NCBI GenBank assembly: GCA_910586025.1
Contig: CAJUIO010000009.1
Location: forward strand, 3,444-67,443
Direction: 5' to 3'
DNA from: an uncultured Lachnospiraceae bacterium
Lineage (GTDB): Bacteria; Bacillota; Clostridia; Lachnospirales; Lachnospiraceae
DNA: 64,000 bases
This document shows, one piece after another, positions 7,996-16,443 of this stretch. The number at the start of each line of letters is the position of its first letter. The first letter of the stretch is position 1. A program made the translations under genes and the position numbers. The notes beneath the pieces were generated by a model that searched no databases, was not told the DNA's origin, and saw only the letters and a list, made by a program, of their open reading frames with translations.

Positions 7996-9744
7996 TTATT
8001 GATAAAGCTCTTTTTGTGCGTTAAAAAGCTCACTGTAAAACCCGTTCTTATTTAGAAGCTCATCATGAGTGCCTGATTCGACAATCTCCCCTTTATCCAT
8101 CATCACGATCCTGTCGCACAATCTCGCAAACCCGATTCGATGCGAAATCAGAATCGCCGTCCGTCCTTGCAGGATCGTCCGGAAATGTGACAGCATTTCA
8201 ATTTCCTTAAAAGGATCGACGGAAGCGGTGGGTTCGTCTAAAACCAGAACGCAATGGCCGCCCATATATGCCCGCGCCAGGTCTATCTTCTGCCATTGCC
8301 CGCCTGATAAATCAATACCGTCGGAATAAAGCTCCTTGCCTATTTTTGTGTCTAATGTAACTGGTAATTTCATATCCGCTTCCCGAAGCGCTTTTTTTAT
8401 ATTTTCTTCCGAGTCTTTTTCTATGAAGCCGAAGCCGACATTATCCCTTACCGTAAGCAGGTATCGCGTAAATTCCTGATACGCTATGCCATATAAGGCG
8501 GACACGCTTTCTTTTGGAATATCCTGAATGTTCTTTCTATTTAAATAAATATCACCCTGTGTCGGGGAAAGAACTCCCGTAATCAGCTTAACTAACGTTG
8601 TCTTTCCGCTTCCATTGTATCCGAGTATACTGACTATTTCTCCCTTCTTTATGCCAAATGAAATATTTTTCACGGCATGGTCTTGTCCCGATGGGTACTT
8701 GTAGCTCACGTTATTCATTTCCAGTTTCTCAAACTCCATATTCTCCCGGAGCAAGGGCGTAACGGATTCTGATTTTGTTTTTGCAACATAATTAATATAG
8801 TTCTCTATATTTAGATAATTAGTATAGATATCTCCGAACGATGACTGCAGCAAGGTTTTAACCTGCGAGCTTGTGGCAGGTATTATGTTATACAGGAAGA
8901 TAAAGGTGCCGATATTTATGTGTTTATTATATAGCTCGTAAAACAAAAACACCAAAAGCGTACTGTCCACTAAAAAACCAAGTAATGAGCTGACGGTCTG
9001 CCAGTGTTGCTTTTTACTCTCAAATTCATTTCTCGTTTTACACAGATAATTATATTGGCCTGACCATTTTTCAAGAAAAAAATTCTGAGCGCCAAAAACC
9101 CTTATGTCTCTTGAATGCGCTTTGGAGGAAAAAATATTTCCGTAATAGTTTTCTTTCCTCTGTTCTCTCGTTACTGCGAGTTCCATTTCATAACCCTCTC
9201 TCGCAAACTTCCTTGCGATAAACAGAGAAAAAATCGGGTCAATTATAATTATGATCAATAAATACGGGGAAACATTTAAAATCAAAGGGATTTGAACAAA
9301 AACAACCACAAACAATAATATGATAATCTCATTAATTGCAAATATCTGGAACGGAATAACGCCATATCCCCTCACAACGCAATTAAGCTGATCGTTGAAG
9401 GAGGAATCGTAGAAGCTCTGCTGCCGCTCTTTATACAGCGCTTTTGTCAGGAATTCATTGAACACCAGATTAGTTCTGTATATAAACTTATGTGCGAAGA
9501 AAGAATCCACATATTGATATACGGATCTGATAAATTTTATGCAGACATATGTAGATAAGCACAATAAAACAACCGAAAACGAGGTTGAGTTTTCAAGTTC
9601 TGACACGAAAACTCTTTGCGAATACGAAACCAAAGTGGGTACAATACTTCCAAACAGGCAAATCGCAATATATAAGCACAAAATATATTTACCCTTTTTC
9701 CATATCCCTTTTATCAGCCATATATATTGTTTTATAACCTTCAT
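7996..9744 (-). CDS. ABC exporter half-transporter (cluster A, first gene)
   Basis: The 582-residue protein has an N-terminal transmembrane domain and a C-terminal ATPase with Walker A GYNGSGKTT, signature LSGGQWQK, Walker B VLVLDEPTASVDP and the H-loop SHR. A strong AGGAGG lies seven bases before the ATG. With the next gene it probably forms a heterodimeric exporter of the MdlAB/BmrCD general type. Order and domain layout mirror cluster B (51792-53603 and 49967-51802). It lies 17 bp after the small upstream frame at 9762. AT-rich composition marks it as part of the island. Confidence 0.87.
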   Translation of the reverse strand: MKVIKQYIWLIKGIWKKGKYILCLYIAICLFGSIVPTLVSYSQRVFVSELENSTSFSVVLLCLSTYVCIKFIRSVYQYVDSFFAHKFIYRTNLVFNEFLTKALYKERQQSFYDSSFNDQLNCVVRGYGVIPFQIFAINEIIILLFVVVFVQIPLILNVSPYLLIIIIIDPIFSLFIARKFAREGYEMELAVTREQRKENYYGNIFSSKAHSRDIRVFGAQNFFLEKWSGQYNYLCKTRNEFESKKQHWQTVSSLLGFLVDSTLLVFLFYELYNKHINIGTFIFLYNIIPATSSQVKTLLQSSFGDIYTNYLNIENYINYVAKTKSESVTPLLRENMEFEKLEMNNVSYKYPSGQDHAVKNISFGIKKGEIVSILGYNGSGKTTLVKLITGVLSPTQGDIYLNRKNIQDIPKESVSALYGIAYQEFTRYLLTVRDNVGFGFIEKDSEENIKKALREADMKLPVTLDTKIGKELYSDGIDLSGGQWQKIDLARAYMGGHCVLVLDEPTASVDPFKEIEMLSHFRTILQGRTAILISHRIGFARLCDRIVMMDKGEIVESGTHDELLNKNGFYSELFNAQKELYQ

Positions 9745-9761
9745 GTTTATACCTCCTGCAT

Positions 9762-10238
9762 TTATTCTCTCCGTTCAAAAACTTTAAAGTTTAAATCATC
9801 TTGAGTATGATATAATTCAAAAATAGAATGATCTAACAAATAATTTTGTGCCTGTTTATAGATTTTCTCCTCATTTTTTAGATATATATATCTTTGAGAA
9901 ATATTTATATTATTTTGTGCTATCTTTTTATCTGTTATCAAACGTATAAACGATTTGTCAGACAAAAAGGAATCCTGGTTCAATATAATAATTTCTTTTA
10001 GCGTTGCATACTTACGATAATACTGAGTTTTAATATAGGCTTGATATTTTTTTTCTGTTATTCCCCCATTAATTAGTAAGAGCTTAGTTATTAATCTACT
10101 ATAATTATCTTTACTATTTGCCCTAAGATGCACAATGGGTGAACCATAAATAAGACTATATGAAGGGTCAACTATACCACAGCCTTATCTCCCTTCTTCT
10201 GTTTTAGGCATTATATATAATTGAATCTTTTTATCCAT
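9762..10238 (-). pseudogene. Unknown cluster A gene with an internal stop codon
   Basis: The frame starts at an ATG at 10238 (MDKKIQLYIMPKTEEGR), meets TAA at 10185-10187, and then continues open to 9762 with GCGIVDPSYSLIYGSP and a long Lys/Ile/Tyr-rich helical region ending KVFERRE. The part after the stop could start only at a GTG at 10133 with no ribosome binding site. The continuity across the stop suggests a decayed gene. It sits directly upstream of the two exporters. I do not recognise the family. Upstream of it, 10239-10420 carries the block shared with cluster B and several short stop-broken frames (for example KVGEGDLI and KIGSGDLLSYKENA) that may be further decayed 5' sequence. Confidence 0.5.
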
Positions 10239-10333
10239 CTTAGCTTAGGCATTTTCTTTATATGACAATAAATCTCCGCTTCCTATTTTGTTAAATTTTA
10301 CTATATTTATATTAAATCACCTTCTCCTACTTT

Positions 10334-10415
10334 GTAAATATCATATTTCTACATTAGATGTCATTTTTCTATTTCTTGCAATATAATGCTCTCCGATCAT
10401 ATCATTTTGAAACTT
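10334..10415 (-). promoter_or_regulatory. Upstream block shared with cluster B (copy A)
   Basis: Positions 10334-10372 match 54151-54189 in 34 of 39 bases; after a 28-base insertion present only here, 10401-10415 matches the continuation of the other copy (the sequence ending in CATTTTGAAACTT). Each copy lies upstream of the leading gene of a tandem ABC exporter cluster. It may be a shared promoter or operator, or the remains of a small gene: in both copies a frame reading KFQND and later a basic RK-T-NV tail can be read. Confidence 0.5.
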
Positions 10416-10599
10416 TTCCACCTATACAGTTGCTCGGTTTTGCAAATAGGGTAGACTTCCATTGAGCCATACATACAGGTCTCGTGTACAGCTCTACAAC
10501 TTGTAGTGGTCAAGCCTTTTTGTAACATTTGTGGATAAAAATTTATTGAATTCTTGTTTGGAGTCTATCGAAGAAGTCAGTTTTTGAATGATCAAGCAA

Positions 10600-10990
10600 T
10601 CCAATTATATAGCATGTTCCCGTCTTTCCTTATAATTCCTCCACGTTCTTCCTCTCCATTGGCGCATCATCGTAGGAGTATCCGGCTTTGCTTATTGCTC
10701 TGGGCCACACAGACGGATTCACAGAACTCTGCGAAGGCTTTAATCGCCGTATAAGGTCAGCCCGCTCTTTGAAGGATGCTGTGATCCCAATGCCTTCTGT
10801 TGCGTGTGATTGTTAGGTCGCTGGTAATGTGCAGGTCTGTTATACTGGCCACCACACTCCTGTCATGAAAGTCTATGATAGTACAGTTATAACACACATC
10901 CCCATTTTGCTTATTCCCAAATGTTCTTCGGGAGCCTGGCTTTGTTCCCGACTTTTTGGTGCCGACGATGGATCGCAGTCCCTTTTTTCT
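10600..10990 (-). mobile_element. IS3-family transposase remnant
   Basis: Leftward reading shows NGDVCYNCTIIDFHDRSVVASI followed by TDLHITSDL, typical of the integrase core of IS3/IS150-type orfB. The matching downstream part (SKAGYSYDDAPMER) appears in a different frame near 10640-10680, so the gene is broken by frameshifts and truncated at both ends. No terminal repeats are left. It flanks the outer edge of cluster A and supports its mobile origin. Confidence 0.65.
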
Positions 10991-11067
10991 TACATTTTGT
11001 ATCGGTTTCTTATTGGGACAAAGAGATATGGTTTTACAGATGTCAGATGCAGAAAACGGAGCCCTAA

Positions 11068-11105
11068 CTATAGTAAACGACAAAAATAATTGCCGTTTAC
11101 TATAG
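11068..11105. repeat. Hairpin repeat CTATAGTAAACG / CGTTTACTATAG
   Basis: Perfect 12-bp arms at 11068-11079 and 11094-11105 flank a 14-base loop. The same motif (TATAGT-AACGACA) recurs inverted near 11201-11212 and direct near 11358-11372, so it belongs to a compound repeat. The interval 10991-11489 has no gene. Confidence 0.7.
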
Positions 11106-11123
11106 CCCCTCCGGGGGATGCGC

Positions 11124-11174
11124 ACCATTTTTGCAAGGTAAATCTGCGTTTGCACGCAGCAAAAATCGGTGCAG
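11124..11174. repeat. Inverted repeat GCACC-ATTTTTGC within compound repeat
   Basis: GCACCATTTTTGC near 11124 is matched by GCAAAAATCGGTGC near 11159-11172, with a loop that itself holds a short TGCGT/ACGCA stem. It sits between the two 12-bp hairpins and extends the nested structure. Confidence 0.55.
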
Positions 11175-11175
11175 C

Positions 11176-11206
11176 CAACGACAAAAGGAAAAAACTTTTG
11201 TCGTTG
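11176..11206. repeat. Hairpin repeat CAACGACAAAAG / CTTTTGTCGTTG
   Basis: Perfect 12-bp arms at 11176-11187 and 11195-11206 enclose a 7-base A-rich loop. The arm sequence AACGACAAAA is shared with the hairpin at 11068, indicating one compound element of MITE or REP type. Confidence 0.7.
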
Positions 11207-11489
11207 ACTATATATTCCGCAGGCAAGCTCCCCCGTTCCCCGCACCTTAAAAGAGCGCAGAGCGGCATACAGGAAACTGCAAACAGAAAAAAGAAGCTCC
11301 ATAAAGAAGTCTCCCTGTTAAAAGTACAGGAAGGAACAGCCAACAATATGTCACTAAGTTATAGTTAACGACATTTCCGGTTTGTCAAAAACCAGGAAAA
11401 GATTTTACATGTGATCAGAAACCGGGTGTACAGCCGATCCGGTTCTTTCTCTGTATGCAAAGCGGCTGTATCAACCACGAACGGTCTCA

Positions 11490-13037
11490 TTACATCAACG
11501 GCGCAAAAAGCCGGAATATCCGCCCCACCATCTTCTGCCACAGGGGGATCCTCCGATAATATTCCTTCGTCACCTCCCGGCATTTTTGCAGAGTACTCTG
11601 AAAATCCTCCTCTATCCTCGCCACCACCTGGTTTTCATAGAAATATGCGCCGCATTCAAAATGATGATAAAAGCTTCGGTAATCAAGATTGACCGTTCCC
11701 ACCGTCGCGCTCTCATCATCCGCCACAAAAACCTTTGCATGCACGAATCCCGGCACGTATTCATAGACCCTGATCCCCGCCTCAAGAAGCTCCGGATAAA
11801 AGGTCCGGGCAATGTAGTAAACCACCTTCTTATCCGGAATTCCGGGCAGAATCATGGCAACCTCCACTCCCCTCTCCGCCGCATAACGCATACTGTCAAG
11901 AAACTCCCGGTCCACAATAAAATATGGCGTCATGATATGCACATATCTGGCCGCGCCGTTGATCATGGATTCATACACCGTCTTCGCAACCTCACGCTTC
12001 ATCGTCGGGGTTTCCCCATAAGGGATCACAAAGCCGTCATGGTAAAGAGGTGCGTCAAATCTGATATCCTGCAAATATCTTTCATAATCCTCCTCCCCCT
12101 TCTCCGACACGTTCCACATTTGAAGAAACATGATTGTAAAGCTTCTGACCGCATCGCCAGTGACCTTCACCGCCACATCCTTCCAGTGTCCATACACTGT
12201 TTTACGGTTTATATATTCGTCAGCCAGATTGATTCCTCCGGTAAATGCAACTTTTCCGTCAATTACCACGATCTTTCTGTGATCCCGGTTGTTCTGGTTG
12301 GTGGACAGGAACGGCATGATAGGCGCAAACATTTTCGCCCGGATCCCGTACCGCTTTAATTCCTCCGGGTACCTGTAGGGAAGCAGCACGATCGAGCACA
12401 TGCCGTCATACATCACCCTGACCTCCACGCCCTCCTTCACCTTCTCCTTCAGGATCTCCAGAACAGCGTCCCACATGATCCCTCTCTCCACAATAAAATA
12501 TTCAAGAAAGATGAACCGCTCCGCCCTCTTAAGCTCTGCAATCAGATCCTCGAACTTGTCCTGCCCCGTGGGATAATACACGGCCGCAGAATTGTGATAC
12601 GCGGGATATCCTGCCGTGCGGTCCATATAGCGGGCAAATCCCTGAAAAACCGGAAGGCACTGACTGATCACTTCCTTTGTCTCACTGCCGGTATAGAGAA
12701 GCTCCTGCGTTTCCCTGATCCGTATGCCCGTTTTGACCCTGAGGCCGATTCCGCCCGCATTGGAGATCATGAAAACATAGATCAGGGCACCCAGCACCGG
12801 AAAAAGACAGATGGGAATGATCCAGGTCATCTTAAACTCCACAGGCTCGTCCCGGTTTATGATATAAATAATCAGAAATCCGCCCAGGACAGTCATTCCC
12901 TCCCAGATAAAATGCAGATAATTTTCAAGCCATGTAAAGCTGAAAACAAGCACCAGAGCCTGCAGTATAATCATCAGGAATATGATCAGCGTCCGGCTGA
13001 ATATGATCCTGCATGCATAGTTGACAAAGCGTTTCAT
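11490..13037 (-). CDS. cls: Cardiolipin synthase
   Basis: The 515-residue protein begins with two or three hydrophobic segments (RIIFSRTLIIFLMIILQ and following), then two phospholipase-D catalytic motifs: HRKIVVIDGKVAFTGG and VHAKVFVADDESATVG. It joins two phosphatidylglycerol molecules into cardiolipin at the membrane. Length is usual for bacterial Cls. A GTG at 13046 overlaps the upstream stop, but AGAGGG stands better placed before the ATG at 13037, so I chose the ATG. It is the second gene after pyridoxamine kinase on the same strand and effectively abuts it, so they are probably cotranscribed. Confidence 0.93.
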   Translation of the reverse strand: MKRFVNYACRIIFSRTLIIFLMIILQALVLVFSFTWLENYLHFIWEGMTVLGGFLIIYIINRDEPVEFKMTWIIPICLFPVLGALIYVFMISNAGGIGLRVKTGIRIRETQELLYTGSETKEVISQCLPVFQGFARYMDRTAGYPAYHNSAAVYYPTGQDKFEDLIAELKRAERFIFLEYFIVERGIMWDAVLEILKEKVKEGVEVRVMYDGMCSIVLLPYRYPEELKRYGIRAKMFAPIMPFLSTNQNNRDHRKIVVIDGKVAFTGGINLADEYINRKTVYGHWKDVAVKVTGDAVRSFTIMFLQMWNVSEKGEEDYERYLQDIRFDAPLYHDGFVIPYGETPTMKREVAKTVYESMINGAARYVHIMTPYFIVDREFLDSMRYAAERGVEVAMILPGIPDKKVVYYIARTFYPELLEAGIRVYEYVPGFVHAKVFVADDESATVGTVNLDYRSFYHHFECGAYFYENQVVARIEEDFQSTLQKCREVTKEYYRRIPLWQKMVGRIFRLFAPLM

Positions 13038-13045
13038 AAATAGCA

Positions 13046-13891
13046 CTACCCTCTTTCCACCGTCAGCGTATCCAAAAGCTCCTCGAAGCAGACACCGTTC
13101 TTCCTGTCTATCCTCATCTCCATTGACTTAAGCATGCTTCTTCGCACAAAGTCGGAGGCCTTCGCAACAGATTTGTCAAAGGGTACGCCGTTTACCGCGT
13201 CCGATGCCACGATCGCCGCAAACAGATCGCCTGTTCCGCAGCGCTCGTCACCCACCCGGTGCACGCTGATAAAGGACGGCTCCTTTTCCCTTTCATATAG
13301 GAAATTGACAATATCCTCCCCCCTGGGAATACCCGTAATCACAATCTGCTTCGGCCCCATATCGCCAAGAGCCCGGGCCATGGCAAAAAGCTCCTGGCCG
13401 CTCCATCCCTCCTCCCGGTAAGGCGTGTCCGTAAGGCGGCAGGCCTCCGTCAGATTGGGGGTGATAATATCCGCAAGAGCCACAAGCCTTCGCATCTCCA
13501 GGCACATCTCCTCCGTGTAGGTATCCGCAATCTTTCCGTGGTCTCCCATGACCGGATCGACTACCACCTTCGTGCTCCGGCCGGCAAACTGCCGGATAAA
13601 TGTCTCCACGATCCCGATCTGCACTCTGGATCCCAGAAAGCCTGACATGATCCCGTCAAATGTAAGCCCCAGCTTCTTCCACATGGCAAGATATTCCGGA
13701 AGCCGCTCCGAATAATCGTCAAAAAAGTATTCCTCGTACCCTGTATGATTCGACAATATGGATGTGGGAACGGGGCAGCACTGTATTTTCATATGGGAAA
13801 TCACGGGAATTGCGACCGTCAGGGCGCACCTTCCATAGCCCGACAAATCGTTGATTGCCGCAATCTTCTTCTGAGTCGTCTCTTTCATCAT
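13046..13891 (-). CDS. Pyridoxamine/pyridoxal kinase (PdxK/PdxY type)
   Basis: This 281-residue ribokinase-like protein has NDLSGYGRCALTVAIPVIS at its start, the VVVDPVMGDHG motif, ITPNLTEA, and the anion-hole and catalytic-base region DERCGTGDLFAAIVAS. These mark the pyridoxamine kinase branch of the ThiD/PdxK superfamily, which phosphorylates B6 vitamers with ATP for PLP salvage. It is followed immediately by cls. A MocR-type PLP-dependent regulator lies 8 kb away, but there is no direct link. Confidence 0.88.
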   Translation of the reverse strand: MMKETTQKKIAAINDLSGYGRCALTVAIPVISHMKIQCCPVPTSILSNHTGYEEYFFDDYSERLPEYLAMWKKLGLTFDGIMSGFLGSRVQIGIVETFIRQFAGRSTKVVVDPVMGDHGKIADTYTEEMCLEMRRLVALADIITPNLTEACRLTDTPYREEGWSGQELFAMARALGDMGPKQIVITGIPRGEDIVNFLYEREKEPSFISVHRVGDERCGTGDLFAAIVASDAVNGVPFDKSVAKASDFVRRSMLKSMEMRIDRKNGVCFEELLDTLTVERG

Positions 13892-13997
13892 CCTTCTCCT
13901 TTGGTATTCGTCTTTGCGTCTGTTCCCCCATTATACTTCCAAACAGCAGAAAATGGCAAGTTTCCTCCTGCACGAAAAGGAAACCTGCCATCTCACC

Positions 13998-14292
13998 GTT
14001 ACTGTTCACTCGCAGCCGTCAGTCCGCTTTGCGAACACTTGCGAAGCTGCTTGCTTCGGAATCAAAGACTTGCAGCAGTGACAAATCACAAGCAAGGCAC
14101 TTTGGAGCCGCCGGTGTTTAGGCGCTGTGTTTTAGCGCCTTATGCACCGCTGCGAGCGACATGTAGCGAGAGCGTGCCTACAGTCAAGACAAGCTTGTCT
14201 GGGTGATATGTCACTGTTGCAAGCCGGACTTTGGAAGCGATTGCTTCGCAAGTGTTCGCAAAGCGGACTGACGGCTGTGAGTGAACAGTAAC
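13998..14292. repeat. Inverted-repeat element B (MITE-like, 295 bp)
   Basis: Left end GTTACTGTTCACTCGCAGCC continues with GTCAGTCCGCTTTGCGAAC; the right end is its inverted copy with one mismatch over about 45 bp. Flanking bases ATCTCACC (13990-13997) and ATTTCACC (14293-14300) look like an 8-bp target duplication with one change. The interior has an AGGCGCT/AGCGCCT hairpin but no gene. The ends are clearly related to those of elements A and C. It fills the gap between pyridoxamine kinase and spoVAD. Confidence 0.75.
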
Positions 14293-14310
14293 ATTTCACC
14301 GTATCCGGGG

Positions 14311-15348
14311 TCATTTGCAGCATGCCAGCTCCACACCATGGGCAATCCCCGGAATGCTCTGCCCCTCATTAAAGCTGGTCTTGCTGAGAAGCGCTCCCGT
14401 AGGCACAAACAGCACCCTCTTCCACTTGCCCTCCTCCAGCTGCTTTAAGATATAGGCCGAAAGTGTGACGGCGCTGCAGCCGCATCCCGAGCCTCCCGCA
14501 TGGGCATCCTGACTCTGATCATAGATTTCGATCCCGCAGTCCATGTGAACCTTGTCGATCTCCATCCCTCTCTCCCGCATCATATCAAAGAGCACCTTCT
14601 GTCCCACCGACCCCAAATCCCCGGTGATGATCCTGTCGTAGTCCGAGGGCGTTCTTCCAAAATCGCACAGATGCCGGTAAATGGTGTCAGCTGCCGCCGG
14701 AGCCATACATGCCCCCATATTCATGGAATCCTTGAGACCATAGTCCATGATTTTTCCCACGGTAAGCCCGGTAATCATGGCTCTGTCGCTTCCGCTGCGC
14801 TCGCTGCTCACAATAAAGGCGCCGCTTCCTGTCACGGTCCAGGTTGCGGAAAGAGGCCTCTGGTTTCCGTAACCCAGCGGGAACCGGAACTCCTTTTCCG
14901 CACTGGCAAAGTGGCTGGAGGTCACGCAGGCCGCATGCTGCGCCATCCCTCCCGCAATCATCACGGCTGCCGCCGTAAGGGAGAGTCCGCAGGTGGAGCA
15001 GGCACCGTACAGTCCAAGCAGAGGAATTTGGAAGGATCCAAGTCCAAAGCTGCTTGCAATGGACTGCCCCAGAAGATCTCCCGCAAACAGAAAGCGTATA
15101 TCCTGCTTTTGCAGTCCCGCCTTGCCGATCGCAAGCTGCAGAGCCTCCTTCTGCAAAGTGCTTTCCGCCTGCTCCCAGGTATCGCACCCGAACTTGTCGT
15201 CCACCCCCACCATATCGTACAGACTGCCAAAGGGCCCCTGTCCCTCCTTTGTCCCCACCACGCTGGCGCTGGCCCGTATATAAACCGGAACGGGTATCTT
15301 TATACTCTGACTTCCCTGTTCAAAAATCGCACCGTTATTATCATCCAT
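14311..15348 (-). CDS. spoVAD: Stage V sporulation protein AD
   Basis: The 345-residue protein has the thiolase-like fold of SpoVAD: PVYIRASASVVGTKEGQGPF, GDLLGQSIASSFGL, YGACSTCGLSLTAAA, and DAHAGGSGCGCSAVTLSAYI. SpoVAD acts with SpoVAC and SpoVAE(b) in the forespore inner membrane to move dipicolinic acid into the spore core, and it binds DPA. The frame opens further upstream, but GGAGG stands seven bases before the ATG at 15348, giving the family length. It stands alone here: spoVAC is 3.8 kb away on the other strand and no spoVAE was found. Its ribosome binding site lies in an inverted repeat (15347-15412). Confidence 0.9.
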   Translation of the reverse strand: MDDNNGAIFEQGSQSIKIPVPVYIRASASVVGTKEGQGPFGSLYDMVGVDDKFGCDTWEQAESTLQKEALQLAIGKAGLQKQDIRFLFAGDLLGQSIASSFGLGSFQIPLLGLYGACSTCGLSLTAAAVMIAGGMAQHAACVTSSHFASAEKEFRFPLGYGNQRPLSATWTVTGSGAFIVSSERSGSDRAMITGLTVGKIMDYGLKDSMNMGACMAPAAADTIYRHLCDFGRTPSDYDRIITGDLGSVGQKVLFDMMRERGMEIDKVHMDCGIEIYDQSQDAHAGGSGCGCSAVTLSAYILKQLEEGKWKRVLFVPTGALLSKTSFNEGQSIPGIAHGVELACCK

Positions 15349-15412
15349 AAAAAAACCTCCAGACAAGATTACTTTTGTGACTCTAGCTTTTCTTATCAGG
15401 AGGTTTTTTATA
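15347..15412 (-). promoter_or_regulatory. Inverted repeat sequestering the spoVAD ribosome binding site
   Basis: Read leftwards, TATAAAAAACCTCC (about 15399-15412) pairs with GGAGGTTTTTTTAT (about 15347-15360), with about 38 bases between. The second arm is the Shine-Dalgarno and spacer of spoVAD. The structure can act as an intrinsic terminator of the upstream DUF7916-like gene, and in a readthrough transcript it would mask translation of spoVAD. Confidence 0.5.
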
Positions 15413-15455
15413 CATGACTTCGAGACCCGAAATGAAACCCCGTGCGGGCCGCTTT

Positions 15456-16400
15456 TTATCGGTTCACGGATGTGGCCATCCTGTGGTACGTGTGTCTCAC
15501 TCCTCTGACTGCCACGGAATACGCCATAATATTTTCCGGCAGGGCCATTCCCGGATATCCGGTATCTCCGATATGATGAATATCCGTGCCGGCCATTTTG
15601 CACATGAGGGCGATCCGCCTTATGGTATCAACATCCGCGCCCTCCTGAGAGGTTCCGATGGCCGTGATGGTAAGCGCCCCTCTGCCATGGGCATGCGCAA
15701 TCAGCTCCCTGACATATTCCATAGTGATTCCCGGCACAGTTCCCGGTGCCGGAAGCAGGATGATATCCGCACCCGCATCAATAAATTCGTCAATATCCTT
15801 CCGGGTGATAATGTTTTCGCCGCCCTCGCCCGTTATCCCCGAGGCATGCATCTTTCCGGCGGCAAGGATCAGCCTGTCCTTCAACCTGGCGGATATGGCC
15901 TTCAGCGAATCCGTGATGGCCTGATTGCTCACGCCGTTGCCTGGATTTCCGGTGAGAAGCACCATATCCACGCCCATCTCGCAGGCCCTCTCGGCATTGT
16001 CCGCCGTTGCCTTCCTCCCCTGGGACATTCTCCAGAGGGTCTCGTCGTTTTCCGCCGCCAGCTTTTCTTCCACAGGCTCAAGATTGATCCCGATCATACG
16101 CCCTGTAAGGCGCTTCAATTCCTTTACCGTATCCTGTGCGGCCACCGCAGGCATCCCGCCAATAAGGGGAAGTCCGTTGACCACCGGATGATCCACGTCA
16201 AACATGTTAAGAAGCAGGATATCAGCCCCCATACAGGCGGCAAGCTCCGCATTCGTCACGTCCACCAGCACGGGCATGGTGATCCCGATACACTCGCATG
16301 CGATCACTCGCCCCTCGCTGCCCGCGATTGAACTCAGATAATCCTCCTTCGTAAAATTCCTGAAATCAGATGCCGTACAATCCAGCATTCTCTTTGCCAT
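15456..16400 (-). CDS. TIM-barrel protein of DUF7916 type
   Basis: A 314-residue soluble protein begins MAKRMLDCTASDFRNFTKED and has repeated beta-alpha patterns: VTNAELAACMGADILLLNMF, RMIGINLEP, VDMVLLTGNPG, GADIILLPAPGTVPGI and TDIHHIGDTGYPG. This matches a family of predicted barrel proteins often found beside sugar or PTS genes and sometimes annotated as PEP-phosphonomutase-like; its reaction is not established. A longer frame to 16553 is open, but the N-terminus given here has the family opening and a GGGAG upstream. It is the gene directly upstream of spoVAD, separated by the inverted repeat. No PTS genes are nearby. Confidence 0.7.
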   Translation of the reverse strand: MAKRMLDCTASDFRNFTKEDYLSSIAGSEGRVIACECIGITMPVLVDVTNAELAACMGADILLLNMFDVDHPVVNGLPLIGGMPAVAAQDTVKELKRLTGRMIGINLEPVEEKLAAENDETLWRMSQGRKATADNAERACEMGVDMVLLTGNPGNGVSNQAITDSLKAISARLKDRLILAAGKMHASGITGEGGENIITRKDIDEFIDAGADIILLPAPGTVPGITMEYVRELIAHAHGRGALTITAIGTSQEGADVDTIRRIALMCKMAGTDIHHIGDTGYPGMALPENIMAYSVAVRGVRHTYHRMATSVNR

Positions 16401-16443
16401 AATAAAACCACACTCCCTTCCTGCGGCAGATTTCCCGCCTCTG

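Noticed and set aside
15414..16331. Rightward 305-codon frame with AGGAGG and ATG at its start
   Set aside because: The AGGAGG is one arm of the inverted repeat at 15347-15412 and the frame is antisense to the DUF7916-like gene; the protein has no recognisable features.
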